A stretch of DNA of 64,000 nt. Origin: Burkholderia anthina. Its GTDB lineage: Bacteria; Pseudomonadota; Gammaproteobacteria; Burkholderiales; Burkholderiaceae. The position numbers and the translations under genes are program-made. Below the pieces are notes generated by a model. The model did no database searches and had not been told where the DNA came from. It saw only the letters and a program-made list of their open reading frames with translations. How positions within the stretch are numbered: position 1 is the stretch's first letter; each line of letters starts with the position of its first letter. The stretch covers positions 62,001 to 126,000 of the forward strand of contig NZ_CABVLY010000003.1 in assembly GCF_902498995.1 (NCBI RefSeq), given 5' to 3'. Positions 56,211 through 64,000 of the stretch are shown in pieces.

Positions 56211-57251
56211 ATGGCGCAACATGAAACGACGACGGCCGCACAGCCGATGACGATGATCCAGGCGCTGCGCTCCGCGATGGACGTGATGCTCGGGCGCGAC
56301 GACGACGTGGTCGTGTTCGGGCAGGACGTGGGCTACTTCGGCGGCGTGTTCCGCTGCACCGAAGGATTGCAGGCGAAGTACGGCAAGTCGCGCGTGTTCG
56401 ACGCGCCGATCTCGGAAGGCGGGATCGTCGGCGCGGCGGTCGGAATGGGCGCGTACGGCTTGCGCCCGGTCTGCGAGATCCAGTTCGCGGACTACTTCTA
56501 CCCGGCGTCCGACCAGATCGTGTCGGAAGGCGCGCGGCTGCGCTATCGCTCGGCCGGCCAGTTCACCGCGCCGATGACGATCCGGATGCCGTGCGGCGGC
56601 GGCATCTACGGCGGCCAGACGCACAGCCAGAGCCCGGAGGCGATGTTCACGCAGGTCTGCGGATTGCGCACGGTGATGCCGTCGAATCCGTACGACGCGA
56701 AGGGGCTCCTGATCGCATCGATCGAGAACGACGATCCGGTGATCTTCCTCGAGCCGAAACGGCTGTACAACGGGCCGTTCGACGGTCATCACGAGCGTCC
56801 GGTCATGTCGTGGCTCAAGCATCCGGGCAGCGCGGTGCCGGAAGGCTATTACACGGTGCCGCTCGATACGGCGGCCGTGGTGCGGCCCGGCAACGACGTG
56901 ACGGTGCTGACGTACGGCACGACCGTTCACGTGTCGCTCGCCGCCGCCGAGGAGACCGGCATCGATGCGGAAGTGATCGACCTGCGCACGCTGTGGCCGG
57001 TCGATCTCGACACGATCGTCGCGTCGGTGCGCAAGACCGGCCGCTGCGTGGTGGTGCACGAGGCGACGCGCACGTGCGGCTACGGCGCGGAGCTGGTGTC
57101 GCTCGTGCAGGAGCACTGTTTCTACCACCTGGAAGCGCCGGTCGAGCGCACCACGGGGTGGGACACGCCGTATCCGCACGCGCAGGAATGGGCGTATTTC
57201 CCCGGCCCGGCCCGGGTTGGCGAAGCGTTGCGACGCGTGATGGAGGCCTGA
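56211..57251 (+). CDS. bkdA2: 2-oxoisovalerate dehydrogenase E1 component, beta subunit
   Basis: A 346-residue transketolase-fold subunit. Conserved blocks include MDVMLGRDDDVVVFGQDVGYFGGVF, FDAPISEGGIVGAAVGM and MRMPCGGG-like TIRMPCGGGIYGGQTHSQ, and the C-terminal transketolase_C domain (DAEVIDLRTLWPVDLDTIV). It completes the E1 heterotetramer. It starts 2 bp after the bkdA1 stop. Confidence 0.95.
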   Translation: MAQHETTTAAQPMTMIQALRSAMDVMLGRDDDVVVFGQDVGYFGGVFRCTEGLQAKYGKSRVFDAPISEGGIVGAAVGMGAYGLRPVCEIQFADYFYPASDQIVSEGARLRYRSAGQFTAPMTIRMPCGGGIYGGQTHSQSPEAMFTQVCGLRTVMPSNPYDAKGLLIASIENDDPVIFLEPKRLYNGPFDGHHERPVMSWLKHPGSAVPEGYYTVPLDTAAVVRPGNDVTVLTYGTTVHVSLAAAEETGIDAEVIDLRTLWPVDLDTIVASVRKTGRCVVVHEATRTCGYGAELVSLVQEHCFYHLEAPVERTTGWDTPYPHAQEWAYFPGPARVGEALRRVMEA

Positions 57252-57252
57252 G

Positions 57253-58608
57253 ATGGGGATTCATGTCATCAAGATGCCGGATATCGGCGAAGGGATTGCC
57301 GAGGTCGAGCTGGTGGCCTGGCACGTGCAACCGGGGCAGACGATCGCGGAGGACCAGCCGCTCGCCGACGTGATGACCGACAAGGCGGCGGTGGAAATTC
57401 CGTCGCCGGTCGCGGGCAAGGTGCTGGAACTCGGCGGCCGGATCGGCGAGATGATGGCGGTCGGCAGCGAGCTGATTCGTCTCGAGGTCGAAGGCGACGG
57501 CAACCTGAAGCCGGGCGCGAAGGGGCGCGATGCCGGCACGGATGCGACGCCGCGTCCGGCCGCAGCTGAAGCGGTCGATGGACATGCCAGGTCATCCGAA
57601 GTATCGGAAGCAGCCGCGGCCTCCGGCGCACCGGCGGTGTCGAACGCGGCGCCTCACGCCGCGCACCGCACGTCGGCCGAGCCGCGACGCGCCGAACCTG
57701 CGGCGTCGCCGCGTGCCGCACTCGCGCCTGGCGAGCGGCCGCTCGCGTCGCCGGCGGTACGCCAGCGCGCATGGGACATGGGCATCGAGCTGCGCTATGT
57801 GCGCGGCACCGGCGAAGCCGGGCGGATCCTGCATGCGGATCTCGATGCGTATGCGCGCACGGGCGGCGGTACGGCGCGTGCGTCGCAGGCGCACGGCTAC
57901 GACGAGCGCAACGACGAAACCGACGTGCCGGTGATCGGCCTGCGGCGCGCGATCGCGCGCAAGATGCAGGAAGCGAAGCGCCGCATCCCGCACTTCAGCT
58001 ACGTCGAGGAGATCGACGTCACCGAGCTCGAAGCGCTGCGCACGGAGTTGAACCGCCGCTACGGCGACACGCGCGGCCGGCTCACGCCGCTGCCGCTGCT
58101 GATCCGCGCGATGGTGGTCGCGTTGCGCGACTTCCCGCAGATCAACGCGCGCTACGACGACGAAGCCGGTGTCGTCACGCGTTACGGCGCGGTGCACATG
58201 GGCGTCGCGACGCAGACGGACGGCGGCCTCACGGTGCCGGTGCTGCGTCATGCGGAAGCGCGCGACGTGTGGTCGATCTCGGCCGAAATCGCGCGGCTGG
58301 CCGACGCGGTCCGCACGAACCGTGCGCAGCGCGACGAGCTTGGCGGATCGACGATCACGATCTCGAGCCTCGGCGCACTCGGCGGCATCGTCTCGACGCC
58401 GGTCATCAACCATCCCGAAGTCGGCATCGTCGGCGTGAACCGGATGGTCGAGCGGCCGATGATCCGCGACGGCGCGATCGTCGCGCGCAAGATGATGAAT
58501 CTGTCGTCGTCGTTCGATCATCGCGTCGTCGACGGCGCGGATGCGGCCGAATTCATCCAGGCCGTGCGCGGGTTGCTCGAGCGCCCGGCGCTGCTGTTCG
58601 TGGAGTGA
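57253..58608 (+). CDS. bkdB: Branched-chain 2-oxoacid dehydrogenase E2, dihydrolipoyl acyltransferase
   Basis: A 451-residue E2 with one lipoyl domain (lipoyl lysine K44 in [11 protein letters not shown]), an Ala/Pro-rich linker (about 85-160), a peripheral-subunit-binding domain ([20 protein letters not shown]) and a C-terminal acyltransferase domain with the catalytic HRVVDGAD. It accepts the acyl group from E1 and transfers it to CoA. It begins 1 bp after the bkdA2 stop, so the operon is tightly coupled. Confidence 0.95.
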   Translation: MGIHVIKMPDIGEGIAEVELVAWHVQPGQTIAEDQPLADVMTDKAAVEIPSPVAGKVLELGGRIGEMMAVGSELIRLEVEGDGNLKPGAKGRDAGTDATPRPAAAEAVDGHARSSEVSEAAAASGAPAVSNAAPHAAHRTSAEPRRAEPAASPRAALAPGERPLASPAVRQRAWDMGIELRYVRGTGEAGRILHADLDAYARTGGGTARASQAHGYDERNDETDVPVIGLRRAIARKMQEAKRRIPHFSYVEEIDVTELEALRTELNRRYGDTRGRLTPLPLLIRAMVVALRDFPQINARYDDEAGVVTRYGAVHMGVATQTDGGLTVPVLRHAEARDVWSISAEIARLADAVRTNRAQRDELGGSTITISSLGALGGIVSTPVINHPEVGIVGVNRMVERPMIRDGAIVARKMMNLSSSFDHRVVDGADAAEFIQAVRGLLERPALLFVE

Positions 58609-58613
58609 GCGCA

Positions 58614-60005
58614 ATGAAGAACGAACACACCACGTTGCTCGTGATCGGCGGCGGTCCGGGCGGTTACGTCGCCGCGATTCGCGCGGGGCAGCTCGGCATT
58701 CCGACGGTGCTCGTCGAGCGGGAACGGCTCGGCGGCACGTGCCTGAACATCGGCTGCATTCCGTCGAAGGCGCTGATCCACGTCGCCGACGCGTTCGAGC
58801 AGGCGTGCGGGCAGGCCGGCGAAGGGGCGCTCGGGATTCGCGTGCGCACGCCGGAGATCGACATCGCGAAAAGCGTCGCATGGAAGGACGGCATCGTCGA
58901 ACGGCTCACGCGCGGCGTCGGCGCGTTGCTGAAGAAGCACGGCGTGCGCGTGCTGCACGGCGACGCGCGCGTGATCGACGGCAAGACGGTCGACGTCGTC
59001 ACCGGCGGCGAGACGACGCGGATCGCCTGCGAGCACTTGTTGCTCGCGACCGGCTCGGAACCGGTCGCGCTGCCGCCGATGCCGTTCGGCGGGCATGTCG
59101 TGTCGTCCACCGAAGCGCTGTCGCCTGCGTCGTTGCCGAAGCGGCTGGTCGTCGTCGGCGCGGGCTACATCGGGCTCGAACTCGGGATCGTCTATCGCAA
59201 GCTCGGCGTCGAGGTGAGCATCGTCGAAGCCGCGGAGCGCGTGTTGCCCGCGTATGACGCGGAACTCGCGAAGCCGGTCGCCGATTCGCTCGCGCGGCTC
59301 GGCGTCGGACTGTGGCCGGGTCACAAGGTGCTGGGTCTTGCGAACGACGGCGCGGTCCGTGTGCAGGCGCCCGACGGCACGGAGAAGACGCTGCCGGCCG
59401 ACCGCGTGCTGGTCGCGGTCGGGCGCCGGCCGCGCGTCGACGGCTTCGGGCTCGAATCGTTGCCGCTCGATCGCAACGGCCGCGCGCTGCGCATCGACGA
59501 CGAATGCAGGACGTCGATGCGCAACGTGTGGGCGATCGGCGACGTCGCGGGCGAGCCGATGCTCGCGCATCGTGCGATGGCGCAGGGCGAGATGGTGGCC
59601 GAGCTGATCGCGGGGCGCCGCCGCAAGTTCGTGCCCGCGTCGATCCCGGCCGTGTGCTTCACCGATCCGGAGGTCGTCACGTCCGGCTGGTCGCCCGACG
59701 ACGCGAAGGCGGCCGGCGTCGACTGCATCAGCGCATCGTTCCCGTTCGCGGCGAACGGGCGCGCGATGACGCTGCAGGCGACCGACGGTTTCGTGCGCGT
59801 CGTCGCGCGGCGCGACGATCACCTGATCGTCGGCTGGCAGGCGGTCGGGCGCGGCGTGTCGGAGCTGGCTGCGGCGTTCTCGCAGTCCATCGAGATGGGG
59901 GCGCGGCTCGAAGACGTCGGCGGCACGATCCATGCGCATCCGACGCTCGGCGAAGCGATGCAGGAGGCTGCGCTGCGTGCGCTCGGGCATGCGCTGCATG
60001 TGTGA
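58614..60005 (+). CDS. lpdV: Dihydrolipoyl dehydrogenase, E3 of the branched-chain complex
   Basis: A 463-residue flavoprotein disulfide reductase. FAD motif [12 protein letters not shown], redox-active cysteines 43 and 48 (GGTCLNIGC), NAD motif [12 protein letters not shown] and the C-terminal dimer-interface HAHPTLGE are all present. It reoxidises the E2 lipoyl group with NAD+. The ATG is at 58614, 5 bp after the bkdB stop. An intrinsic terminator follows. Confidence 0.95.
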   Translation: MKNEHTTLLVIGGGPGGYVAAIRAGQLGIPTVLVERERLGGTCLNIGCIPSKALIHVADAFEQACGQAGEGALGIRVRTPEIDIAKSVAWKDGIVERLTRGVGALLKKHGVRVLHGDARVIDGKTVDVVTGGETTRIACEHLLLATGSEPVALPPMPFGGHVVSSTEALSPASLPKRLVVVGAGYIGLELGIVYRKLGVEVSIVEAAERVLPAYDAELAKPVADSLARLGVGLWPGHKVLGLANDGAVRVQAPDGTEKTLPADRVLVAVGRRPRVDGFGLESLPLDRNGRALRIDDECRTSMRNVWAIGDVAGEPMLAHRAMAQGEMVAELIAGRRRKFVPASIPAVCFTDPEVVTSGWSPDDAKAAGVDCISASFPFAANGRAMTLQATDGFVRVVARRDDHLIVGWQAVGRGVSELAAAFSQSIEMGARLEDVGGTIHAHPTLGEAMQEAALRALGHALHV

Positions 60006-60026
60006 CGTACAGGGCTGCTGAAACGG

Positions 60027-60065
60027 AACCGCCGATGTGCAATGTGCGCATTGGCGGTTTTTTCT
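60027..60065 (+). terminator. Intrinsic terminator of the bkd operon
   Basis: AACCGCC...GGCGGTT (60027 onward, with internal ATGTGC/GCGCAT pairing) forms a stem of about 13 pairs with mismatches and a short loop, followed by TTTTTTC. It lies 22 bp past the lpdV stop. Confidence 0.85.
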
Positions 60066-60089
60066 TCATCGTGCCGACGGTAGAGGCCT

Positions 60090-60230
60090 TCATCCGATCT
60101 CCGGAATGATGCGATGCCGGTGTTTCGTGTGCCTCCCGAATTCTCCCGGCGTCACGCCAAAGTGCCGCCGGGCCGTGGTGGACAGGACGCACGCGATCGT
60201 GACGCGCCGTTGCGGCCGGCTACCGGATTG
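60090..60230 (-). pseudogene. Remnant of an AraC-family regulator (C-terminus only)
   Basis: A 47-codon frame between two stops reads ...VTIACVLSTTARRHFGVTPGEF, the end of an AraC/XylS helix-turn-helix (RRxFGVTPGEFxR). There is no start codon and about 250 residues of the usual protein are missing; the preceding turn also seems to have lost residues. With the SDR fragment at 60423 it looks like the ruin of a divergent regulator/SDR pair. Confidence 0.5.
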
Positions 60231-60292
60231 TCAATTTCCCGGTACGTAATCCTGAAAGAACCGGTGCGGGTGGAGCGCGACCATGAATGAAC

Positions 60293-60309
60293 CGATTGTT
60301 AGTCAATCG
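60293..60309. promoter_or_regulatory. Palindrome CGATTG-N5-CAATCG in the decayed locus
   Basis: CGATTG (60293-60298) and CAATCG (60304-60309) are a perfect 6-bp inverted repeat, between the AraC remnant and the SDR remnant, where the operator of the ancestral divergent pair would have been. It is short and could be chance. Confidence 0.3.
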
Positions 60310-60422
60310 TGGATAGTTCATCTCTGCGCCGCCCGTTCATTCGCGCGACAGGCTCGGCTACACTCGATTCATCCCAACATCTCCACCGAGTGATCCAGGG
60401 TTTTCGAATGGGCACTGTATCG

Positions 60423-60770
60423 ATGACAGACAAGGTAGTCCTGGTCATCGGCGTGTCGTCCGGTCCGAATCGATCGCGCGCGATATCCGGGCATGGGAAC
60501 CCGTGCGGCGATCGACGCGGCGCGACTGAGCGGCATCCGGATCATCCGGAACGAATCCGGACGAATAGTATCGGTGTACTAAATGGAAATGCGCGCGTTG
60601 TCGTAAATCGAATCCCGGGCAGACGGTTGCTGTCCAGGCGAACGTCGACGCTCCGGCCGTCGTGGCACGGCATGTTCGACATGCAGATCGCCATCAACCT
60701 GATGGGGAAGCTCAATCCGCTGCGCGAAGCGGCGCGCTGGCTGCGCAATGACGGGAGGGTTCGAGTCCGC
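60423..60770 (+). pseudogene. Remnant of a short-chain dehydrogenase gene
   Basis: Translation from ATG 60423 begins MTDKVVLVIGVSSG, the N-terminus of an SDR, then loses similarity after the glycine motif. At 60675-60762 the same frame gives FDMQIAINLMGKLNPLREAA and RWLRNDGRV, the region around the SDR catalytic strand (INLKGVFN...LREAARRLR). The parts between are shortened and scrambled, and the catalytic Ser/Tyr/Lys are absent. A decayed gene, not functional. Confidence 0.6.
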
Positions 60771-60816
60771 ATGGTTCGTATCGAGGAATCACAGTCGTCA
60801 ATCAAGGAGCATCGTC

Positions 60817-61716
60817 ATGGGCAAGATCATTCTCATCACCGGCGCGTCGAGCGGCTTCGGCCGCCTGACAGCCGAAGCGCTGGCGGCGGCCGGCCACATC
60901 GTGTTCGCGTCGATGCGCGACACGGCCGGACGCAATGCGCCGGTCGTCGCACAGATGGCTGCGTATTCGAAAGCGCAGGGCGTCGATCTGCGCACGGTCG
61001 AGATCGACGTGCAGTCGCAGGATTCCGTCGATTCCGGCGTCGCCAGCGTGATCGCCGAGGTTGGCCGCATCGACGTGCTGGTGCACAACGCGGGGCACAT
61101 GGTGTTCGGTCCCGCCGAAGCGTTTACGCCGGAGCAGTATGCGCATCTGTACGACGTGAACGTGCTGAGCACGCAGCGCATGAACCGCACCGTGTTGCCG
61201 CATATGCGGAAAAGCGGTCAGGGCCTGCTGCTGTGGGTGTCCAGCAGTAGCTCGGCGGGGGGGACGCCGCCGTACCTGGCGCCGTATTTCGCGGCGAAGG
61301 CCGCGATGGATGCGATCGCGGTGCAGTATGCGCGCGAACTGTCGCGCTGGGGCATCGAGACGTCGATCGTCGTGCCGGGCGCATTCACGGGCGGCACCAA
61401 CCATTTCGCGCATGCGGGCGCGCCGGCCGACAAGGCGCGTGCGGCCGAATACGACGCGGGGCCGTATGCGGGGTTCGGCGACCAGGTGCTGAAGGCGTTT
61501 GCGGACATCGTGCCGGCCGATGCGGATGCGAGCGAGGTGGCCCGCGCGATCGTCGACATCGTGGGCATGCCGTTCGGTAAGCGTCCGTTCCGCGTTCACA
61601 TCGATCCGACGCAGGACGGCGCGGCCGTCGGTTTCGCGGTGCTCGACCGCGTGCGTGCGGAGATGTTGCATCGCGTCGGCCTGTCCGACCTGCTGCAGCC
61701 GAAAGCGAATGCGTAA
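60817..61716 (+). CDS. SDR-family oxidoreductase
   Basis: A 299-residue short-chain dehydrogenase with cofactor motif TGASSGFG, NAG (VLVHNAGHMVFGP), catalytic Ser (SSSSS region VSSSSSAGGTPPYLAPYFAAK) and Tyr-x3-Lys (APYFAAKAAM: here Tyr-Phe-Ala-Ala-Lys). It has a C-terminal extension typical of SDRs acting on larger substrates. AAGGAG before ATG 60817 fixes the start. It stands just downstream of the decayed SDR, and could be a replacement copy. Substrate unknown. Confidence 0.88.
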   Translation: MGKIILITGASSGFGRLTAEALAAAGHIVFASMRDTAGRNAPVVAQMAAYSKAQGVDLRTVEIDVQSQDSVDSGVASVIAEVGRIDVLVHNAGHMVFGPAEAFTPEQYAHLYDVNVLSTQRMNRTVLPHMRKSGQGLLLWVSSSSSAGGTPPYLAPYFAAKAAMDAIAVQYARELSRWGIETSIVVPGAFTGGTNHFAHAGAPADKARAAEYDAGPYAGFGDQVLKAFADIVPADADASEVARAIVDIVGMPFGKRPFRVHIDPTQDGAAVGFAVLDRVRAEMLHRVGLSDLLQPKANA

Positions 61717-61811
61717 CGCGCGGGGCGGCCGGCAGAAGGCGGCACGCGTCGTCCGCCCTTCGCGGGTCGGCGCAGGCCGAGGGCGGGCTTCTTTCGTCGA
61801 GGATAGACACC

Positions 61812-62129
61812 ATGAACACCGACGTACTCCATCATCCGGTCGTGCGGCGCGCGATCGACGCGCTCCAGCAAGGCGACGGCGCGGCATGGGCCGCGCTGTT
61901 CGCGCCCGATGCGACGCTGTATGACGACGGCAGGCCGCGCGACCTTCACGCATTCAACCGTGACGCGATCGGGGCCGAGCGCTTCACGACGATCGATCGC
62001 GTCGACAACGACGGGCTCGACGTCTACGGCCAGTTTCATTCGGATCGCTGGGGCACGTTCCGCACGTACTTCAAGTTCCAGGTCGACGGTGCCGGCCGGA
62101 TTATCCGGCTCGACATCGGGCAGGCCTGA
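61812..62129 (+). CDS. NTF2-like (SnoaL-type) protein
   Basis: A 105-residue protein with the NTF2 cone fold pattern: helix 1 (VVRRAIDALQQGDGAAWAALFAPDATLYDDG) followed by an alternating beta region ending IIRLDIGQ. Members act as small isomerases, dehydratases or binding proteins. It lies 95 bp after the SDR on the same strand, suggesting a functional pair. No catalytic residues can be assigned. Confidence 0.78.
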   Translation: MNTDVLHHPVVRRAIDALQQGDGAAWAALFAPDATLYDDGRPRDLHAFNRDAIGAERFTTIDRVDNDGLDVYGQFHSDRWGTFRTYFKFQVDGAGRIIRLDIGQA

Positions 62130-62330
62130 GCCGTCTGCATGCCGGCCGTTGTCGCGGTGGCCGCAGCGCCGTTCCAGCACACCTGAATCGCGGGGCGACG
62201 ACGGGCCGTGCGCGATCGCGCGTCCGTCCTTTTGCCTGCCGTTCGCGCGTTCCGAAGCCCTCGGCGACCCGCGGAATTCCGTCGAACCGAACGGCAGGCT
62301 CGGCCAGCCATGGCTGTCGCACGCGCTGCG

Positions 62331-63278
62331 TCAGCGCAGGAACTCGATGCCGAACGTGCCGGCCGTATCGACGATATGCCCCGCGTGCGGGGCCTCGAAG
62401 TGACCGGGCAGCAGCAGCGCGCCGTGCTCGACGCAATGCGCGAGCAACTCGAAGCGGCTTTTCGCGGCGAGCGGACGGTCGTCGCAGACCTTGCTGCTCC
62501 ATTGCCAGAACGGAATCTGGATCGGCGAGTGCAGCATGTCGCCGCTGAACACGCCGCGCGCGCCCCGCGACGTCAGTTCGATGCGCACGTGCCCCGGCGA
62601 ATGGCCCGGTGCGTGGCGGATCAGGAACGTGTCGTCGAGTTCGTAGGTATCGTCGAACATCGTGGCCTGGCCGGCCTCGATCACGGGCAGCACGCTGTCG
62701 TCGTACATCGGGCCGAACCACGCCGGCCCCGCGGGGCCCTCGCCGCGGATCGCACGGACCAGATGATCGTGCTCGACCTGCGAGATCACGTATCGCGCGT
62801 TCGGAAAGGTCGGCACCCAGACGCCGTTGACGCGCTGCGTGTTCCAGCCGACGTGATCGGCGTGAAGATGACTGCACATCACGTAGTCGATTTCCTCGGG
62901 CTGGATGCCGAGCGCGCGCATCCGGTCGAGATAGCGCGTCGACAGGCGGTGCATCTCCGGCAGTCCCGGCCGCTCCTTGTGGTTGCCGATACAACTGTCG
63001 ATCAGCACCGTATGCCGGCCGGTCCGTACGATCCAGCTGTGCACGGGCATCGGGATGCGGCCGCTTTCGGGATCGTAGTGCGTCGGCGCGAGCCAGTGTT
63101 CGTGCTCGGCCACGCGCGCGCGGTCGAAATCAGGCAGCCAGCTTTGCGCGGTTTCGCCGAGCAGCGTCGTGTCGTACAGCCGGATGATTTCGACGTTGCC
63201 GAGCGCGAGGGAGAAGGCATGCGGCGCGGCGTTCGTGATGTGCGCATGACGATGCGCGTGCCCGCAGGAATGGGTCAT
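62331..63278 (-). CDS. Metallo-beta-lactamase-fold hydrolase (AHL-lactonase-like)
   Basis: A 315-residue MBL-fold protein with the full metal motif SHLHADHVGW (HxHxDH), followed by metal ligands in HAPGHSPGH, FSGDML and LPGHFE. It resembles the quorum-quenching N-acyl-homoserine lactonase branch in length and order, but lactonase activity cannot be inferred with confidence. An N-terminal HSCGHAHRHAH stretch is unusually His-rich. Start at 63278 follows CAGGAGACACCG. It lies 66 bp downstream of the GMC oxidoreductase and is probably cotranscribed. Confidence 0.85.
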   Translation of the reverse strand: MTHSCGHAHRHAHITNAAPHAFSLALGNVEIIRLYDTTLLGETAQSWLPDFDRARVAEHEHWLAPTHYDPESGRIPMPVHSWIVRTGRHTVLIDSCIGNHKERPGLPEMHRLSTRYLDRMRALGIQPEEIDYVMCSHLHADHVGWNTQRVNGVWVPTFPNARYVISQVEHDHLVRAIRGEGPAGPAWFGPMYDDSVLPVIEAGQATMFDDTYELDDTFLIRHAPGHSPGHVRIELTSRGARGVFSGDMLHSPIQIPFWQWSSKVCDDRPLAAKSRFELLAHCVEHGALLLPGHFEAPHAGHIVDTAGTFGIEFLR

Positions 63279-63344
63279 CGGTGTCTCCTGAATGGTCGGA
63301 ATGAATCGGATCGGGGCCTGGCGCGAGACCCCGGGCGCGACCGT

Positions 63345-64000
63345 CTACATCGGTGCCGTGGCGCGAACCGGGGCATGCGCCGCGGGTACGGCTTTGCCGG
63401 TCATGAAATCCGCTGCGCGTTCGGCCATCGTCATGATCAGCGCGTTGGTCGGCCCGCGGATGATGCGCGGGATGGCCGATCCGTCGACCACCCGCAGTCC
63501 GGCCACGCCACGTACGCGCATCTGCGTATCGACCACGGCCGCCGGATCGTCGTCGCGGCCCATGCGGCAAGTGCCGACCGGGTGATGCAGGGTGATCGCG
63601 ACGCGTCGAATGAATGCGTCGACGTCTGCGTCGCTCTGAACCTGCGCGCCCGGCGCTATCTCTTCGCCGATAAAGGGGCGCAGCCCGGCCTGTGCGCCGA
63701 TTTCCCGCATGCGCCGGAACATTTCCCGAACTGCGGTGCGATCGTTCCCGGTGGCGAGGAAGTTTTGCTCGATCCGCGCATGCTCGGCCGGATCGGCCGA
63801 CTTCAACGACACGCGCCCGCGGCTTTCGGGCGTGAGGAAAATGCCCTTGATCGCGAACGAGTCGGCATACGCGCGCTTGAACGGCTCGAAGTACGGCGCG
63901 GCATTCATCGCGCCGGCCGCGAGAATCAGTTGAACGTCCGGCAGCGGCAGGTGCGGCTGGCTGCGGACCAGCCCGAGCGCGGCGGCGGGGATCTTGCTCG
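63345..64000 (-). CDS. GMC oxidoreductase, C-terminal part
   Basis: The frame is open to the window edge and reads a 218-residue C-terminal fragment of a glucose-methanol-choline oxidoreductase: ALTPES-like FLTPESRGRVSLKSADP, the active-site HHPVGTCRMG (catalytic His), VDGSAIPRIIRGPTNA with the conserved Asn, and the C-terminal RAADFMTG. FAD-dependent alcohol oxidation is expected; substrate unknown. The N-terminal FAD domain lies outside the window. It reads into the MBL-fold gene. Confidence 0.88.
   Translation of the reverse strand, partial: SKIPAAALGLVRSQPHLPLPDVQLILAAGAMNAAPYFEPFKRAYADSFAIKGIFLTPESRGRVSLKSADPAEHARIEQNFLATGNDRTAVREMFRRMREIGAQAGLRPFIGEEIAPGAQVQSDADVDAFIRRVAITLHHPVGTCRMGRDDDPAAVVDTQMRVRGVAGLRVVDGSAIPRIIRGPTNALIMTMAERAADFMTGKAVPAAHAPVRATAPM

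Noticed and set aside
61753..61786. Hairpin CCGCCCT/AGGGCGG after the SDR gene as a terminator
   Set aside because: Long, poorly paired loop with competing inner pairing and only a weak T-rich tail; not separable from chance.

Overview
The window is about 67% G+C, densely coded, with the strong G/C third-position bias of Burkholderia; gene content (FbpABC, RecCBD, BkdA1A2B-LpdV, many alanine-rich envelope proteins, an MXKDX pentapeptide protein) fits a Burkholderia cepacia complex-like chromosome. This is inferred from protein character, not from a database search. I see no integrase, transposase, prophage or CRISPR array; the region is ordinary chromosome with small accessory patches.

Layout. 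1-6.1 kb: a partial PhoX-type Tat lipoprotein, an ammonium transporter, small envelope proteins, an Rrf2 regulator with its NmrA-like target, and an Lrp/AsnC regulator with an Lrp box. 6.1-9.8 kb: fbpABC ferric iron uptake with a Fur-like promoter. 9.9-14.2 kb: a tiny membrane protein, an amino acid permease with an 18-bp palindromic operator, and a large FUSC membrane protein. 14.3-24.1 kb: recC-recB-recD-arfB, all joined by 4-bp ATGA overlaps. 24.1-31.99 kb: an EAL protein, a DMT transporter, small lipoproteins, thiC with a TPP riboswitch, an MXKDX-repeat protein and a cytochrome b561/molybdopterin oxidoreductase pair. 32-36 kb: a HigB/HigA-type toxin-antitoxin pair and two transporters. 35.8-41.7 kb: a LacI-controlled ABC importer with a phosphodiesterase. 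41.8-48.4 kb: a TetR regulator divergent from a five-gene catabolic operon (SDR, saccharopine-dehydrogenase-like, acyl-CoA ligase, outer-membrane porin-like protein, thiolase). 48.56-48.90 kb: a tRNA-Leu(UAA) gene split by a group I intron. 49-54.6 kb: flavin reductase and an island of small stress/envelope genes. 55-60 kb: the branched-chain 2-oxoacid dehydrogenase operon. 60-64 kb: a decayed AraC/SDR pair, an intact SDR, an NTF2-like protein, a metallo-beta-lactamase-fold hydrolase and the 3' end of a GMC oxidoreductase.

The most striking element is the tRNA-Leu(UAA) group I intron (about 253 nt), whose catalytic core reads almost like the Azoarcus tRNA-Ile ribozyme although it sits in a different tRNA. 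The most promising undescribed metabolic unit is the TetR-controlled five-gene operon at 42.8-48.4 kb; the LacI-ABC-phosphodiesterase locus is second. Several regulator/operator pairs can be read directly: Rrf2 sites at two promoters, an Lrp box, paired LacI half-palindromes, a palindrome over the toxin start codon, and a shared 10-mer at two divergent promoters of the stress island.
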